From Candidatus Pantoea bituminis (GTDB lineage Bacteria; Pseudomonadota; Gammaproteobacteria; Enterobacterales; Enterobacteriaceae): 64,000 bases of DNA. Positions 20,624 to 30,386 of this stretch are shown one piece after another. Each line of letters opens with the position of its first letter. Positions within the stretch are counted from its first letter, which is position 1. A program made the position numbers and the translations under genes. Location of the stretch: positions 620,001 through 684,000 of the forward strand of contig NZ_JAGTWO010000004.1 in NCBI RefSeq assembly GCF_018842675.1, read 5' to 3'. The notes below the pieces were generated by a model. That model did no database searches. It was not told the origin of the DNA and saw nothing but the letters and a program-made list of their open reading frames with translations.

Positions 20624-22359
20624 GTGTTGAATAAAGAAGTTGAATTGCGTCGCCGCGAGGTGCAGATCGCGGACAATTTACCGGCGGATCTTCCGCCGCT
20701 CTTAAAGCGTCTTTATCTGCAGCGCGGCGTGTGCGATCCGGTCGATCTGGAACGCGGCGCAAAAAATTTGCTGCCCTTTCAGGCATTAACCGGCATCGAT
20801 AAAGCGGTTGCGCTGCTGCATCAAGCTTTGCTGGATGGTCGCCGTATTATGGTAGTGGGTGACTTTGACGCCGATGGCGCAACCAGCACCGCGCTAACCG
20901 TATTGGCATTACGCAGCATGGGCGGTGGCAACGTGCAGTATCTGGTGCCAAACCGTTTTGAAGATGGTTATGGACTCAGCCCTGAAGTGGTCGAACAGGC
21001 GCGTACGCGTGGCGCTGAAATAATCCTGACGGTTGATAACGGCATCTCGTCACATGCGGGTGTGGAATATGCCCATCAGCATGGCATTCCTGTGCTGGTT
21101 ACCGACCACCACTTGCCTGGTGAAACGCTGCCGGACGCTGATGCCATCGTTAATCCCAACCTGAATGATTGTGCATTCCCGTCGCGTTCGCTGGCGGGCG
21201 TTGGCGTAGCATTTTATCTAATGATGGCGCTGCGTGCGCATTTGCGGTCACTTAACTGGTTCGGCGAGGCGCGAGCGGAGCCAAACCTGGCCGGTTTGCT
21301 GGATTTAGTCGCGCTCGGCACGGTGGCCGATGTCGTGCCGCTTGATGTGAATAACCGTATTTTGGTGTGGCAAGGTTTAAGCCGCATCCGCGCGGGGAAA
21401 TGCCGTCCTGGCATTCGCGCACTGCTGGAAATTGCTAATCGTGAGGCACGCCAGTTGGTGGCCAGCGATTTGGGCTTCGCGCTCGGCCCGCGCCTGAATG
21501 CCGCAGGAAGGCTGGATGATATGTCAGTTGGCGTGGCGTTATTGCTCACCGACGATCTCAGCCAGGCACGCATGCTGGCCAGCGAACTCGATGCGCTTAA
21601 TCAAACGCGGAAAGAGATTGAGCAGGGGATGCAAAGCGAGGCGTTGGCGCTGTGTCAGAAATTAGAGCGCGAACAAACCGATTTGCCGCTGGGGTTGGCT
21701 TTTTATCATCCTGAATGGCATCAGGGCGTGGTGGGGATTTTGGCCTCGCGGTTAAAAGAGCGCTTTCATCGTCCGGTCATTGCGTTTGCCCCTGCCGGAG
21801 ACGGCACCTTGAAAGGCTCGGGCCGCTCGATTGCCGGTTTGCATCTGCGTGATGCGCTGGAGCGGCTGGACACGCTTTATCCTGGCATGATGTTGAAGTT
21901 TGGTGGTCACGCTATGGCAGCAGGATTGTCGCTGGAAGAGGCGCGTTACGACGAGTTTCAGCAGCGCTTTGCCGAGCTGGTAGGTGAGTGGCTGAAGGGG
22001 AAGCTTTGCAGGGCATTATCTGGTCAGATGGTGCGCTGCATCCCTCGGATTTTTCGCTGCAAACCGCAGAAATGCTGCGTGAAGCGGGGCCTTGGGGACA
22101 AGCTTTCCCGGAACCCGCCTTTGACGGAAAATTCAAGCTACTGCAACAGCGTTTGGTTGGCGAGCGCCATTTGAAAGTGATGGTTGAGCCGCTGGATGGG
22201 GGGCCGCTGATTGATGGCATCGCGTTTAACGTTGATACCACCTTGTGGCCGGACAGCAGCGTGCGTCATGTCGAGTTGGCGTTCAAACTCGATATCAATG
22301 AGTATCGCGGCAACCGCACGGTTCAGCTGATTATCGATCACCTATGGCCGCTAGGCTAA
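20624..22359 (+). CDS. recJ: Single-stranded-DNA exonuclease RecJ
   Basis: With one G restored the product is 578 residues (E. coli 577), starting at GTG 20624. The DHH phosphoesterase motifs are intact: VVGDFDADGATST, VDNGISSHAG, VTDHHLPGE (DHH), and DHHA1-type GSGRSIAGLHLRDAL plus KFGGHAMAAG. RecJ degrades single strands 5'-3' in recombination and mismatch repair. After 21997-22000 (a run of four G) the frame is lost; five G restore ...WLKGEALQGIIWSDGALHPSDF..., and the remainder matches the RecJ C-terminal domain to WPLG. The defect is judged an error. Confidence 0.95.
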
Positions 22360-22963
22360 AAAGAGCGCGCCCGCACGCCAAAAAGAAACAAGACAGATGA
22401 AATTCGACGCGCTCCGAGTGGCAGGGTACTAAAGAACAACGATATACGCACTTCATCACCTGGAATGAAGTGTTTCACTCGCCCACGTGGTATTGGCTAA
22501 AAAGTCGTCCCGTGTTGAGAGCGGCATCCGTTGCTTACATGTTGAATTGACGTTTGAAAACAGAAGATAAGAAAACCGTTTTTGACGCGTGCGGATGTTT
22601 TATTGGATCTTGCTGGGTGTTATGGGTTTTTCATCGATAAAACGTAATTTGAAAACCCGATATTCATTTTTTATTTATTTTTCAGCCACTTTTTTTAGGT
22701 GGGTGTCCTTTTAACCGTAAAAAATGCAGGCTTTTCTTGTGGCTTTTAGCATAACGCAGTCTGTGAAACAGGTTTTTCCTTAATTATCTGTAAAGCAACC
22801 TCTCTGATGTTTCCAGTAATTAAGCGCGAATTTTTTCCTGTTGTTTCGGTTTGCGAAATGCCTTCCCGTCGCAGACGGTCTCAGCGCTACAAACTGGCGT
22901 CGATTTCGGGTAAACTTATGCGTTAATTTCTCACCCATCGAACGCTAAAAAGACGCTAAAGCC
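22360..22963. other. AT-rich gene-free gap between recJ and prfB
   Basis: These 604 bases hold no credible protein frame, repeat or tRNA that I can recognise. The stretch from about 22550 to 22860 is visibly richer in A and T than the flanking genes, with several T runs. The prfB promoter must lie in its last part or further upstream with recJ. I see no clear ribosome site matching an ORF and no strong intrinsic terminator after recJ. Confidence 0.6.
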
Positions 22964-24061
22964 ATGTTTGAAATCAACCCGGTTAAAAACCGTATTCAAG
23001 ACCTCACCGAGCGCAGCGACGTTCTTCGGGGGTATCTTTGACTACGATGCTAAGAAAGAACGCCTCGAAGAAGTAAACGCCGAGCTGGAGCAGCCAGATG
23101 TCTGGAACACGCCAGAGCGTGCACAGGCGCTGGGAAAAGAGCGCTCCTCACTGGAAGCTATCGTTGAAACCCTCGACCAAATGACTCAAGGCCTGGAAGA
23201 TGTACAGGGCTTGCTGGAATTGGCGGTAGAAGCGGACGACGAAGAAACGTTTAACGAAGCCGTTACCGAACTGGATGTGCTGGAAGGCAAGCTGGGCGAA
23301 TTAGAATTCCGCCGCATGTTCTCTGGCGAATATGACAGCGCTGACTGCTATATCGATTTGCAAGCCGGTTCTGGTGGCACCGAAGCGCAGGACTGGGCCA
23401 GCATGCTGGCGCGTATGTATCTGCGTTGGGCTGAAGCCAAAGGCTTCAAAACTGAAATTATTGAAGAATCTGAAGGTGACGTAGCCGGAATTAAATCGGT
23501 CACGATTCGTGTTTCAGGTGATTATGCGTTTGGCTGGTTGCGTACTGAAACGGGCGTGCATCGCCTGGTGCGTAAAAGTCCGTTCGATTCGGGGGTCGTC
23601 GTCATACCTCATTCAGCTCGGCCTTTATTTATCCGGAAGTGGATGACGATATTGATATCGAAATCAACCCAGCCGATCTGCGTATCGACGTTTACCGCGC
23701 ATCGGGTGCGGGTGGTCAGCACGTTAACCGTACTGAATCCGCGGTGCGTATTACCCACCTTCCAACCAATACCGTGACGCAATGTCAGAACGACCGTTCT
23801 CAGCATAAAAACAAAGATCAAGCGATGAAGCAGATGAAGGCGAAGCTGTATGAGCTTGAGATGCAAAAGAAAAATGCCGAGAAGCAGGCGTTGGAAGACA
23901 ACAAATCCGACATCGGTTGGGGTAGCCAGATCCGTTCTTACGTTCTCGATGATTCACGTATCAAAGATTTGCGTACCGGCGTTGAAACCCGCAACACCCA
24001 AGCGGTGCTGGACGGCGATCTGGATCGATTCATTGAAGCAAGTTTAAAAGCAGGGTTATAA
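22964..24061 (+). CDS. prfB: Peptide chain release factor 2, with programmed frameshift
   Basis: RF2 reads UAA and UGA stops. Translation starts at ATG 22964 ([21 protein letters not shown]), meets an in-frame UGA at codon 26 (23039-23041) and continues in the +1 frame by programmed frameshifting. Further on, the anticodon-mimic SPF is in VRKSPFDS and the catalytic GGQ in [16 protein letters not shown] separate one-base loss lies in the G run at 23591-23595; six G restore [25 protein letters not shown]. With this and the natural frameshift the product is 365 residues, equal to E. coli. As prfB is essential, this second shift must be an error. Confidence 0.97.
23027..23042 (+). promoter_or_regulatory. 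prfB programmed +1 frameshift site
   Basis: The element CGGGGGTATCTTTGAC holds the slippery CTT codon (23036-23038), the UGA stop and the following C that weakens termination. An internal Shine-Dalgarno-like GGGGG lies upstream at the conserved spacing. E. coli has AGGGGG; here the first base is C. Low RF2 favours the shift, giving autoregulation. Confidence 0.96.
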
Positions 24062-24070
24062 GGAACCGAC

Positions 24071-25591
24071 ATGTCTGAACAACAACCGCAGAGCGCTGAC
24101 GTCGCACTTGAGTTAAATAATGAACTGAAAGCACGTCGCGAGAAGCTTGGCGCGCTGCGTGAAACCGGCGTGGCGTTTCCTAACGATTTCCGTCGTGACA
24201 CCACTTCTGATCTGCTGCACGCCAGCTACGATGAGAAGAGCAACGAAGAGCTGGAAGATCTCGGCATCGAGATCAGTGTCGCGGGTCGTATGATGACTCG
24301 CCGCATCATGGGTAAAGCTTCGTTCGTTACCCTGCAAGATGTGGGTGGCCGTATCCAACTCTATGTATCGCGTGACGATTTGGCCGAAGGCATCTACAAC
24401 GAGCAGTTCAAAAAATGGGACCTTGGCGATATCCTCGGTGCCCGCGGCAAGCTGTTCAAAACCAAAACCGGCGAGCTGTCGATTCACTGTTCTGAACTGC
24501 GCCTGCTGACCAAAGCACTGCGTCCGCTGCCAGACAAATTCCATGGCCTTGCCGATCAGGAAACGCGTTATCGCCAGCGCTACCTTGATCTCATCGCTAA
24601 CGATGAATCACGTAACACGTTCAAAATTCGTTCGCAAATCATGGCAGGTATTCGCCAGTTCATGGTTGGCCGTGACTTTATGGAAGTGGAAACCCCAATG
24701 ATGCAGGTGATCCCAGGCGGTGCTTCTGCGCGTCCTTTTATCACCCATCACAATGCGCTGGATATCGATATGTATCTGCGTATTGCGCCGGAGCTTTATC
24801 TGAAGCGTTTGGTGGTTGGCGGTTTTGATCGTGTGTTTGAGATCAACCGTAACTTCCGTAACGAAGGTATTTCGCCGCGTCATAACCCTGAGTTCACCAT
24901 GATGGAACTCTATATGGCGTATGCGGATTATAAAGATTTGATCGAACTGACGGAAAGTTTGTTCCGCACGCTGGCACAAGATGTGCTGGGCACCACTGTG
25001 GTGCCTTACGGCGAACAAGAGTTCGACTTTGGTAAGCCGTTTGAAAAGCTGACCATGCGCGAAGCGATCAAAAAATACCGCCCGGAAACCGATCTGACCG
25101 ACCTGGAAGATTTTGACAAAGCGGTCGCGATTGCGCAGTCAATCGGCATTAAAGTTGAGAAAAGCTGGGGCTTAGGCCGCGTAGTGACTGAGATCTTTGA
25201 AGAGACCGCAGAAGCGCATCTGATCCAGCCGACTTTCATCACCGAATATCCGGCTGAAGTGTCACCACTGGCGCGTCGTAATGACGACAACCCAGAAATC
25301 ACTGACCGCTTTGAGTTCTTCATCGGTGGTCGTGAAATCGGTAACGGCTTCTCGGAGTTGAACGATGCGGAAGATCAGGCTGAACGTTTCCTGCAACAGG
25401 TTAATGCAAAAGATGCTGGTGACGACGAAGCGATGTTCTATGACGAAGATTACGTTACTGCGCTGGAACACGGTTTACCACCAACTGCCGGTTTAGGCAT
25501 TGGTATCGACCGTATGGTGATGCTGTTTACCAACAGCCACACCATCCGCGACGTGATTCTGTTCCCAGCGCTGCGCCCAACCGGCAAGTAA
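24071..25591 (+). CDS. lysS: Lysyl-tRNA synthetase, class II
   Basis: The 506-residue enzyme charges tRNA-Lys. An N-terminal OB-fold anticodon domain (about 65-150) is followed by the class II core: motif 1 region [21 protein letters not shown], motif 2 [21 protein letters not shown], motif 3 [16 protein letters not shown]. It follows prfB by 9 bases, the conserved prfB-lysS pair, and ends with a strong terminator. Confidence 0.98.
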   Translation: MSEQQPQSADVALELNNELKARREKLGALRETGVAFPNDFRRDTTSDLLHASYDEKSNEELEDLGIEISVAGRMMTRRIMGKASFVTLQDVGGRIQLYVSRDDLAEGIYNEQFKKWDLGDILGARGKLFKTKTGELSIHCSELRLLTKALRPLPDKFHGLADQETRYRQRYLDLIANDESRNTFKIRSQIMAGIRQFMVGRDFMEVETPMMQVIPGGASARPFITHHNALDIDMYLRIAPELYLKRLVVGGFDRVFEINRNFRNEGISPRHNPEFTMMELYMAYADYKDLIELTESLFRTLAQDVLGTTVVPYGEQEFDFGKPFEKLTMREAIKKYRPETDLTDLEDFDKAVAIAQSIGIKVEKSWGLGRVVTEIFEETAEAHLIQPTFITEYPAEVSPLARRNDDNPEITDRFEFFIGGREIGNGFSELNDAEDQAERFLQQVNAKDAGDDEAMFYDEDYVTALEHGLPPTAGLGIGIDRMVMLFTNSHTIRDVILFPALRPTGK

Positions 25592-25614
25592 TTTTTGCTG
25601 AACCGCTGTTGATG

Positions 25615-25642
25615 AAGGCCGGGACGCTTCCCGGCCTTTTTT
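25615..25642 (+). terminator. Rho-independent terminator after lysS
   Basis: A perfect 10-bp stem, AAGGCCGGGA / TCCCGGCCTT, with loop CGCT is followed by six T. It closes the prfB-lysS transcript. Confidence 0.93.
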
Positions 25643-25682
25643 ATGCGTGCGTTTTGCTGCTCTGAGCGCCGTCCTTCATCTG

Positions 25683-25775
25683 CCGGGGCAGGAGACGCTG
25701 CTCTATACAGTGTCATTACTCACCTGTGGCATCATCCTCTCCCCTTTATGGCGGAGGATTGAGGTGGGGGACACA
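25683..25775. repeat. Degenerate copy of the 16105-type repeat
   Basis: The segment contains GGCAGGAGACGCTGC, CATCATCCTCTCCCC and GGAGGATTGAGGTGGGGGAC, in the same order as GGGGAAGGAGACGCTGC, CATCTTCCTCCCCCAC and GGAGGACAGAGGTGGGGGAC of the tandem units. It appears once here, between the lysS terminator and the next regulator gene, indicating a dispersed element. Confidence 0.65.
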
Positions 25776-25847
25776 TCAAACTAAATTCCTGATGACATTC
25801 CGGCGCGCTCTGTGCAGGATGAGACTTTTGTTTTTCAGGGATTTGTA

Positions 25848-26698
25848 ATGAGCGCAAAACCGGCATCGTTAGAAGGCCGTATCCGACAACATTGGGATCA
25901 GCTTTCGCTGCATGAACAGCGACTGGCCGATATATTGCTGGCAGCGCCGGGTCAGTTAGCGATGAATACCGCCACTGAACTGGCGCAAAGTGCGGGCGTT
26001 TCCAAAGCGACTGCTACCCGTTTTTTCGTCATCTCGGATATGAAAGCTACGACGCCGCACGTCGTCAAGCTCGCGAAATGCAAAACAGCGGATCGCCACT
26101 CTATCTGCAAGCGGCACCTGGCGCATCACCACTCGACAGTCTGATGCAAAGTCATTTGGAAAAAGAAGTGGCTAACCTGGTCAATACTTTCCGCTCACTG
26201 GAAGGGGATGAACTTCAGTCCTGTGTGAGCGCCATCGCTAATGCGCGGCGCGTGGTGGTGATGGGCTGGCGCCACAGCCAAACTATCGCCATGCTGATCT
26301 ATCGCGATCTGGTTCATGTCCATCCCGATGTACGCTTGCTGCCGCGCGCGGGCGATTCTTTAGCGGAACACCTGGCGGCGCTTGGCCCAAACGATGTGGT
26401 CATCTGCGTCGGTTTACGCCGGCGCATGCCTGCGCTGGAAGCAGCAATGAGCGCACTGAACGACCTTAACGTACCGATGCTCTACCTTTCCGATGTGCTG
26501 GCAGGCAAACCCGCCCGACACGCGCGTTGGGTGCTACGTTGCCACACCGATGGGAGCTTGATTTTTGACAGCACGGTGGCACTGTCGGGCGTGTGCAATC
26601 TACTCTGTTCACTGGTTGCACGCAGCATGGGTAAAGCCAGCAGCAATCATCTCGCCACCATTGAAACTTTGCACCAAAGCCTCGACGAACTCGAATGA
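25848..26698 (+). CDS. MurR/RpiR-family regulator of the DUF1989/ABC cluster
   Basis: With one T restored in the run at 26031-26036 the product is 283 residues. The start is ATG 25848 (MSAKPASLEGRIRQHWD), preceded by CAGGG. The N-terminal RpiR helix-turn-helix is NTATELAQSAGVSKATATRFFRHLGY, and a SIS domain follows (VVVMGWRHSQTIAMLIYRDL...). The next genes form an amino-acid-type importer and DUF1989 proteins, so this member probably senses a non-sugar ligand. A long palindrome in the gap downstream (26811-26834) is a candidate operator. Confidence 0.87.
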
Positions 26699-26810
26699 TG
26701 CGCCACAATGGCGCGTATTCTGACCACCCCCTCACCAAATAAGTGCAGCTGTATTTCTTCTTAGGCCGCTCGCTACGCTTGCTGTGAAACCAAAGAAATG
26801 TAAATTACAA

Positions 26811-26834
26811 AATGAGAAACATTTGTTTCTCATT
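26811..26834. promoter_or_regulatory. Perfect 24-bp palindrome, candidate RpiR operator
   Basis: The arms AATGAGAAAC and GTTTCTCATT flank a 4-base centre (ATTT). A second, imperfect dyad (CTGAGAAA ... TTTCAG) follows at 26841-26860. Both lie 90-140 bases upstream of the solute-binding-protein start, in the 253-base gap after the RpiR gene, where the operon promoter should be. Binding by the neighbouring regulator is an inference. Confidence 0.65.
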
Positions 26835-26951
26835 GATTCCCTGAGAAAAATCCGTTTCAGCATGGCGATGTGTTACGGCCTTGGATTAAAACTGGCACGG
26901 AAACTGCTCTGTTGATCACAGACATTTCACCAACACCAGGGAATCACCATC

Positions 26952-27787
26952 ATGAAAAAAACAGCAATGCTGATGGCCGCGTTACTCACTGTAGGTGCGG
27001 CAACCTATGCACAAGCTGACACGCTAGCTGACATCAAGAGCAGCGGCAAAATTACTGTCGGCATCGATCCTACTTTTCCTCCTTATGAATTCACCAATGA
27101 TAAAGGCGAGATCACCGGTTACAGCGTGGCGATCATGCAATCCTTCGCCAAAGATCTGGGTGTGAAACTGGAGTTTCAGAAAACGGCTTTCAGCGGCATC
27201 TTACCCGGCCTGATTTCGGGGTCGTTTAATGCCGAAGGATCATCACTCAACGTCACCGCCGAGCGCGCCAAAAAGTGCTGTTCACCGTGCCTTACAGCAA
27301 AACGGTTAATGGTGTGCTGGTACGTGAAAGTGAGGCGAAGAAATTCAGCGGAAAAACACTGACGGCGGATGATCTTTCTGGCCTGCGTGGTGCGGTGAAA
27401 AGCGCCAGCGTACCGGAGCAACTGTTGAAAGGCTTTAACGAGGTGTTGAACAAAGCGGGTAAGAAACCGATCACGATTATCAGCGTTGATACGCTGGATC
27501 AAACCGTCAGCACCTTGATGACCAAACGTGCCGATTTCGTGTTTGACGATATTTCTGTATTAGCGCCAGTAGTGAAAAAGTACCCAAACAAAGTGGCACA
27601 GGTCGGCGAAGCTGGACCTTCTCAGTGGATGGCGTGGGCGACGCGTAAAGAGGATACCAGTCTGAATAAAGCCATCGGCGACCACATCCTGGCAATGCAG
27701 CAAGACGGTGAGCTAACGGCGTTGCAGAAACAGTATCTCGGCACCACCTTCACCGTGCCTGCCAGCGATTTTATCCCTCAGGAGTAA
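26952..27787 (+). CDS. ABC transporter substrate-binding protein, amino-acid type (SBP_bac_3)
   Basis: With one A restored in the run at 27270-27274 the product is 278 residues. A Sec signal peptide (MKKTAMLMAALLTVGAATYAQA) precedes a family 3 solute-binding fold: ITVGIDPTFPPYEF, IMQSFAKDLGVKLEF, SSLNVTAERAKKVLFTVPYS. The T-x-x-R of this last motif normally grips the ligand alpha-carboxylate, and FVFDDISVL supplies an acidic residue where family members bind the amino group, so an alpha-amino acid or close analogue is likely. The gene leads an operon of DUF1989 genes and two permeases. Confidence 0.88.
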
Positions 27788-27790
27788 GCC

Positions 27791-28414
27791 ATGTGTCAAT
27801 CAACCCTGACGGTTCCTGCTGGTCACGGAAAAACATTCCGTGTTGCCAAAGGGCAGTTCATTACCGTTATTGATAGCGAAGGACAGCAAGCCGCTGATTT
27901 TGTGGCGGTCAACGCCGACGATCTCAACGAAAAATTATCGCCTGTTCATACTCGCCAGCATTTGCGTTCGCTGTTCTTCAAACCAGGCGATGCACTCTGG
28001 TCGAGTGAGAACCGCCCAATGTTGCGCATCGTTTCTGACACCATCGGCATTCACGACGCCAACGTGCCGGCGTGTGACAGAACCCGCTTCAGCGTGGATT
28101 TCGGCGTTGAAGGCCACCGCAACTGTGTTGATAACCTGCTTGAAGGCATGAAAGCGAACGGCATCAGCTATTACAGCCTGCCAGAACCGTTCAACCTGTT
28201 TCAGAACGGGCCGGTAACCGCCGATGGACGAATGGAAGTTACCGATCCCAACAGCAAACCTGGCGACCGTATTGTATTTGAAGCTTTGTGCGATCTGATT
28301 TGCGCCGTCTCATCCTGTCCACAAGACATCATTCCAGGCAACGGCCTGCAGGTCACGCCAATCGATATTCAGATCAGTGACCGCGTGGAGGTTCAACATG
28401 CTGTTAATGCGTGA
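27791..28414 (+). CDS. DUF1989 protein, carboxyguanidine-deiminase family, copy 1
   Basis: The 207-residue protein belongs to the urea-carboxylase-associated family (DUF1989). In guanidine degraders the family supplies the two subunits of carboxyguanidine deiminase (CgdA/CgdB). The likely catalytic/metal residues are present: IHDANVPACD (H88, D89, C95), GVEGHRNCVDNLLEGM (H109, C112) and SSCPQDI (C176). It starts 3 bases after the binding-protein gene and overlaps copy 2 by 17 bases, suggesting a heteromer. No guanidine/urea carboxylase gene is in the window, so the substrate is unknown. Confidence 0.83.
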   Translation: MCQSTLTVPAGHGKTFRVAKGQFITVIDSEGQQAADFVAVNADDLNEKLSPVHTRQHLRSLFFKPGDALWSSENRPMLRIVSDTIGIHDANVPACDRTRFSVDFGVEGHRNCVDNLLEGMKANGISYYSLPEPFNLFQNGPVTADGRMEVTDPNSKPGDRIVFEALCDLICAVSSCPQDIIPGNGLQVTPIDIQISDRVEVQHAVNA

Positions 28415-29045
28415 GGCGTATGCCGAAACAGAAATCCGTCGCCTTGCTGCGCCTGTCAATATCAATGCAGGCGAAGCCGGTTCGATTCGTGTACTGCGCG
28501 GTCAGTTGTTGCGTATCACCGCGATGGGTGAAGGAGCGGTCGCCTCGCTGTTTGGCTTCAGCCTGGCCGATCCTGCCGTGTGGTTGTCGGTTCATCACAC
28601 GCGCGTATTCAGTAACAGCTACTTACTTGGTTCGGGCATGCGTCTGGTAAACAACCGTCGTCGTCCGATGATGGTACTGGGCAAAGATAGTGTGAAACGA
28701 CACGATTTGCTGTTGCCTGCCTCAACGGGCGCCTGGTTGGCAGAGCGCGGTTATCAGGGTGAAGGCTGTATTGAAGCGGTGAAAGGCGAATTAACGCGTT
28801 TGGATATGTCAGTGCCGAAGCTGCCTGATCCCATCAACCTGTTTATGCACGTGAAACTCACCCGCGAAGGAGATTTGTTGCCAGAAACCAACCGCACTCA
28901 ACCGGGCGACAGCATAACTTGTCGTGTGGTGATGGATACGCAATTCATCGTTTCAGCCTGCTGTACCGGCATTGAAGGCAATGATAAACCGGCACCGCTG
29001 CGTTTGTCGGTGGCAGAAAACTTGTCGGACTTTGGCGAGGAGTAA
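28398..29045 (+). CDS. DUF1989 protein, copy 2, lacking part of the active-site set
   Basis: The 215-residue paralogue aligns with copy 1 through the core (KDSVKRHDLLLPAST, GYQGEGCIEAV, PINLFMHVKL). It retains the His-Asp pair (102-103) and one cysteine (124), but the ACD cysteine is replaced (AST) and the His-Arg of HRNC is GE. It may be a non-catalytic partner of copy 1, as expected for a two-subunit deiminase. The ATG at 28398 has a GGAG 7 bases upstream and is preferred over the GTG at 28377. Confidence 0.75.
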   Translation: MLLMREAYAETEIRRLAAPVNINAGEAGSIRVLRGQLLRITAMGEGAVASLFGFSLADPAVWLSVHHTRVFSNSYLLGSGMRLVNNRRRPMMVLGKDSVKRHDLLLPASTGAWLAERGYQGEGCIEAVKGELTRLDMSVPKLPDPINLFMHVKLTREGDLLPETNRTQPGDSITCRVVMDTQFIVSACCTGIEGNDKPAPLRLSVAENLSDFGEE

Positions 29046-29051
29046 GCGGTG

Positions 29052-29700
29052 ATGGGGCTGGATGAGCAGGTGCTGGCTGCGCTGCCGGAGTTAGGACATG
29101 GTCTGCTGATGACGCTGATTCTTACCGTGCTGGCGGCGTTACTCAGCATTGTGCTCGGCCAGCTCGGCTGCTTTCTTCAACTCCGTCGCGCCTGGTTTTG
29201 GCGTTTCATTGGGCGGTTATATGTCAGCCTGATGCGTGGTACACCCGCCATCGTTCAACTGTTTGTGGTTTTTTTACTTTGCCACGACTTGGACTAGGGG
29301 GCAGCCAATGCTGGCTGCGGTACTGGCGATTGGCTTGAACAGCGGGGCTTACGTGGCGGAAATCTTGCGGGTGAACCAGAGTCTGGTGACGCGTGGGCAA
29401 CGGGAAGCCGCACGTACGCTGGGGCTGAGTCGATTTTTAACGTGGTGGTATGTGATCAATCCGCAAGTGATGCGCGCCAGTCTGCCTATGCTGGTGAATG
29501 AGTTTACGATTCTGTTAAAAACCACGCCGCTGGCGTCGGTGGTGGCGCTGACCGAGTTGACCTATGCAGGACAAATTGTCATTGCGCGCACTTACGAAGC
29601 AACGCAGGTTCTGCTGTTGATATCGGCTGGTTATCTGCTGATTGCGCTGCCGCTGATTAGCGCTGCGCGCCGGTTGGAAGCGAAAAGGAGGCGGGCGTAA
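29052..29700 (+). CDS. Amino-acid-type ABC permease 1 (HisM/GlnP family)
   Basis: With two restored bases, one in the T run at 29269-29275 and one in the G run at 29297-29301, the frame gives 216 residues reading VQLFVVFFTLPRLGLGGQPMLAAVLAIGLNSG across the two defects (given here in two parts by position, residues about 68-99). The MRGTPAIVQ and AYVAEILR motifs and the EAA loop (REAARTLGLSRFLTWWYVINPQ) are typical. As sequenced it stops at 29297. Start is ATG 29052 or GTG 29049. The stop overlaps the next start (TAATG). Confidence 0.82.
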
Positions 29701-30365
29701 TGGATTGGCAAGCCATTCTCGATTCGTTGCCATCGCTGGGTAACGGTATGGTCGCCACATTGAAACTGTGCCTGATCGCGGCGCTCTGTTCTCTGTTATG
29801 GGGCGCGTTGATGGCCACGGTCATGATGCGTGCGTCGCGTTTCTGGCAAAGGTTGTTGCAGGCTTATACCGCCCTCACACTGGCACTGCCGCTGCTGGTG
29901 GTGATCTATATGCTCTATTTTGTGCTGCCGGAATATGACATCACCTTCAGCTCACCGCAGGTGGGCGTACTGGCGCTGACGCTCTATTACGCACCTTATA
30001 TTGCACAAGTGATCCGCTCTGCGATTGAGGCGCTGCCGTTGGGTCAATGGGAAGCCTGCCGTGTATTGGGGCTGAGCCGCAGCGAGCAGTTGCGCGATGT
30101 GGTGCTGCCACAAGCATTGCCGCAGATGTTGTCGCCGCTGGTTGGGCTGATGATCGGATTAATTAAGGATTCAGCGCTTTTGTCGATTGTCTCGGTGCAG
30201 GAGTTTATGTACGCCGCAAAACAGGCGATTTCTGCAACCTATGCGCCGCTGGAAATCTACCTTACGGTGGCGCTGTGTTATTGGGTGTTGAACAGCCTGA
30301 TTGACTGGCTGGCACGCCATCTTGAATTTCGCATGACGCGCTATCGCCGTGCCATGCAGCATTAA
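29700..30365 (+). CDS. Amino-acid-type ABC permease 2 (HisQ/GlnP family)
   Basis: The 221-residue inner-membrane protein has about five hydrophobic segments and the ABC permease EAA loop (GQWEACRVLGLSRSEQLRDVVLPQALPQM). It pairs with permease 1 as a heterodimer, as in HisQM. No ATP-binding subunit is encoded in the cluster or elsewhere in the window, so an ATPase must be borrowed. It is followed 21 bases later by the third DUF1989 gene. Confidence 0.9.
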   Translation: MDWQAILDSLPSLGNGMVATLKLCLIAALCSLLWGALMATVMMRASRFWQRLLQAYTALTLALPLLVVIYMLYFVLPEYDITFSSPQVGVLALTLYYAPYIAQVIRSAIEALPLGQWEACRVLGLSRSEQLRDVVLPQALPQMLSPLVGLMIGLIKDSALLSIVSVQEFMYAAKQAISATYAPLEIYLTVALCYWVLNSLIDWLARHLEFRMTRYRRAMQH

Positions 30366-30386
30366 AGCATTAACCAGGAGAACAAC

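Noticed and set aside
23039..23041. Nonsense mutation in prfB
   Set aside because: This in-frame UGA at codon 26 is the conserved programmed frameshift site, not damage.
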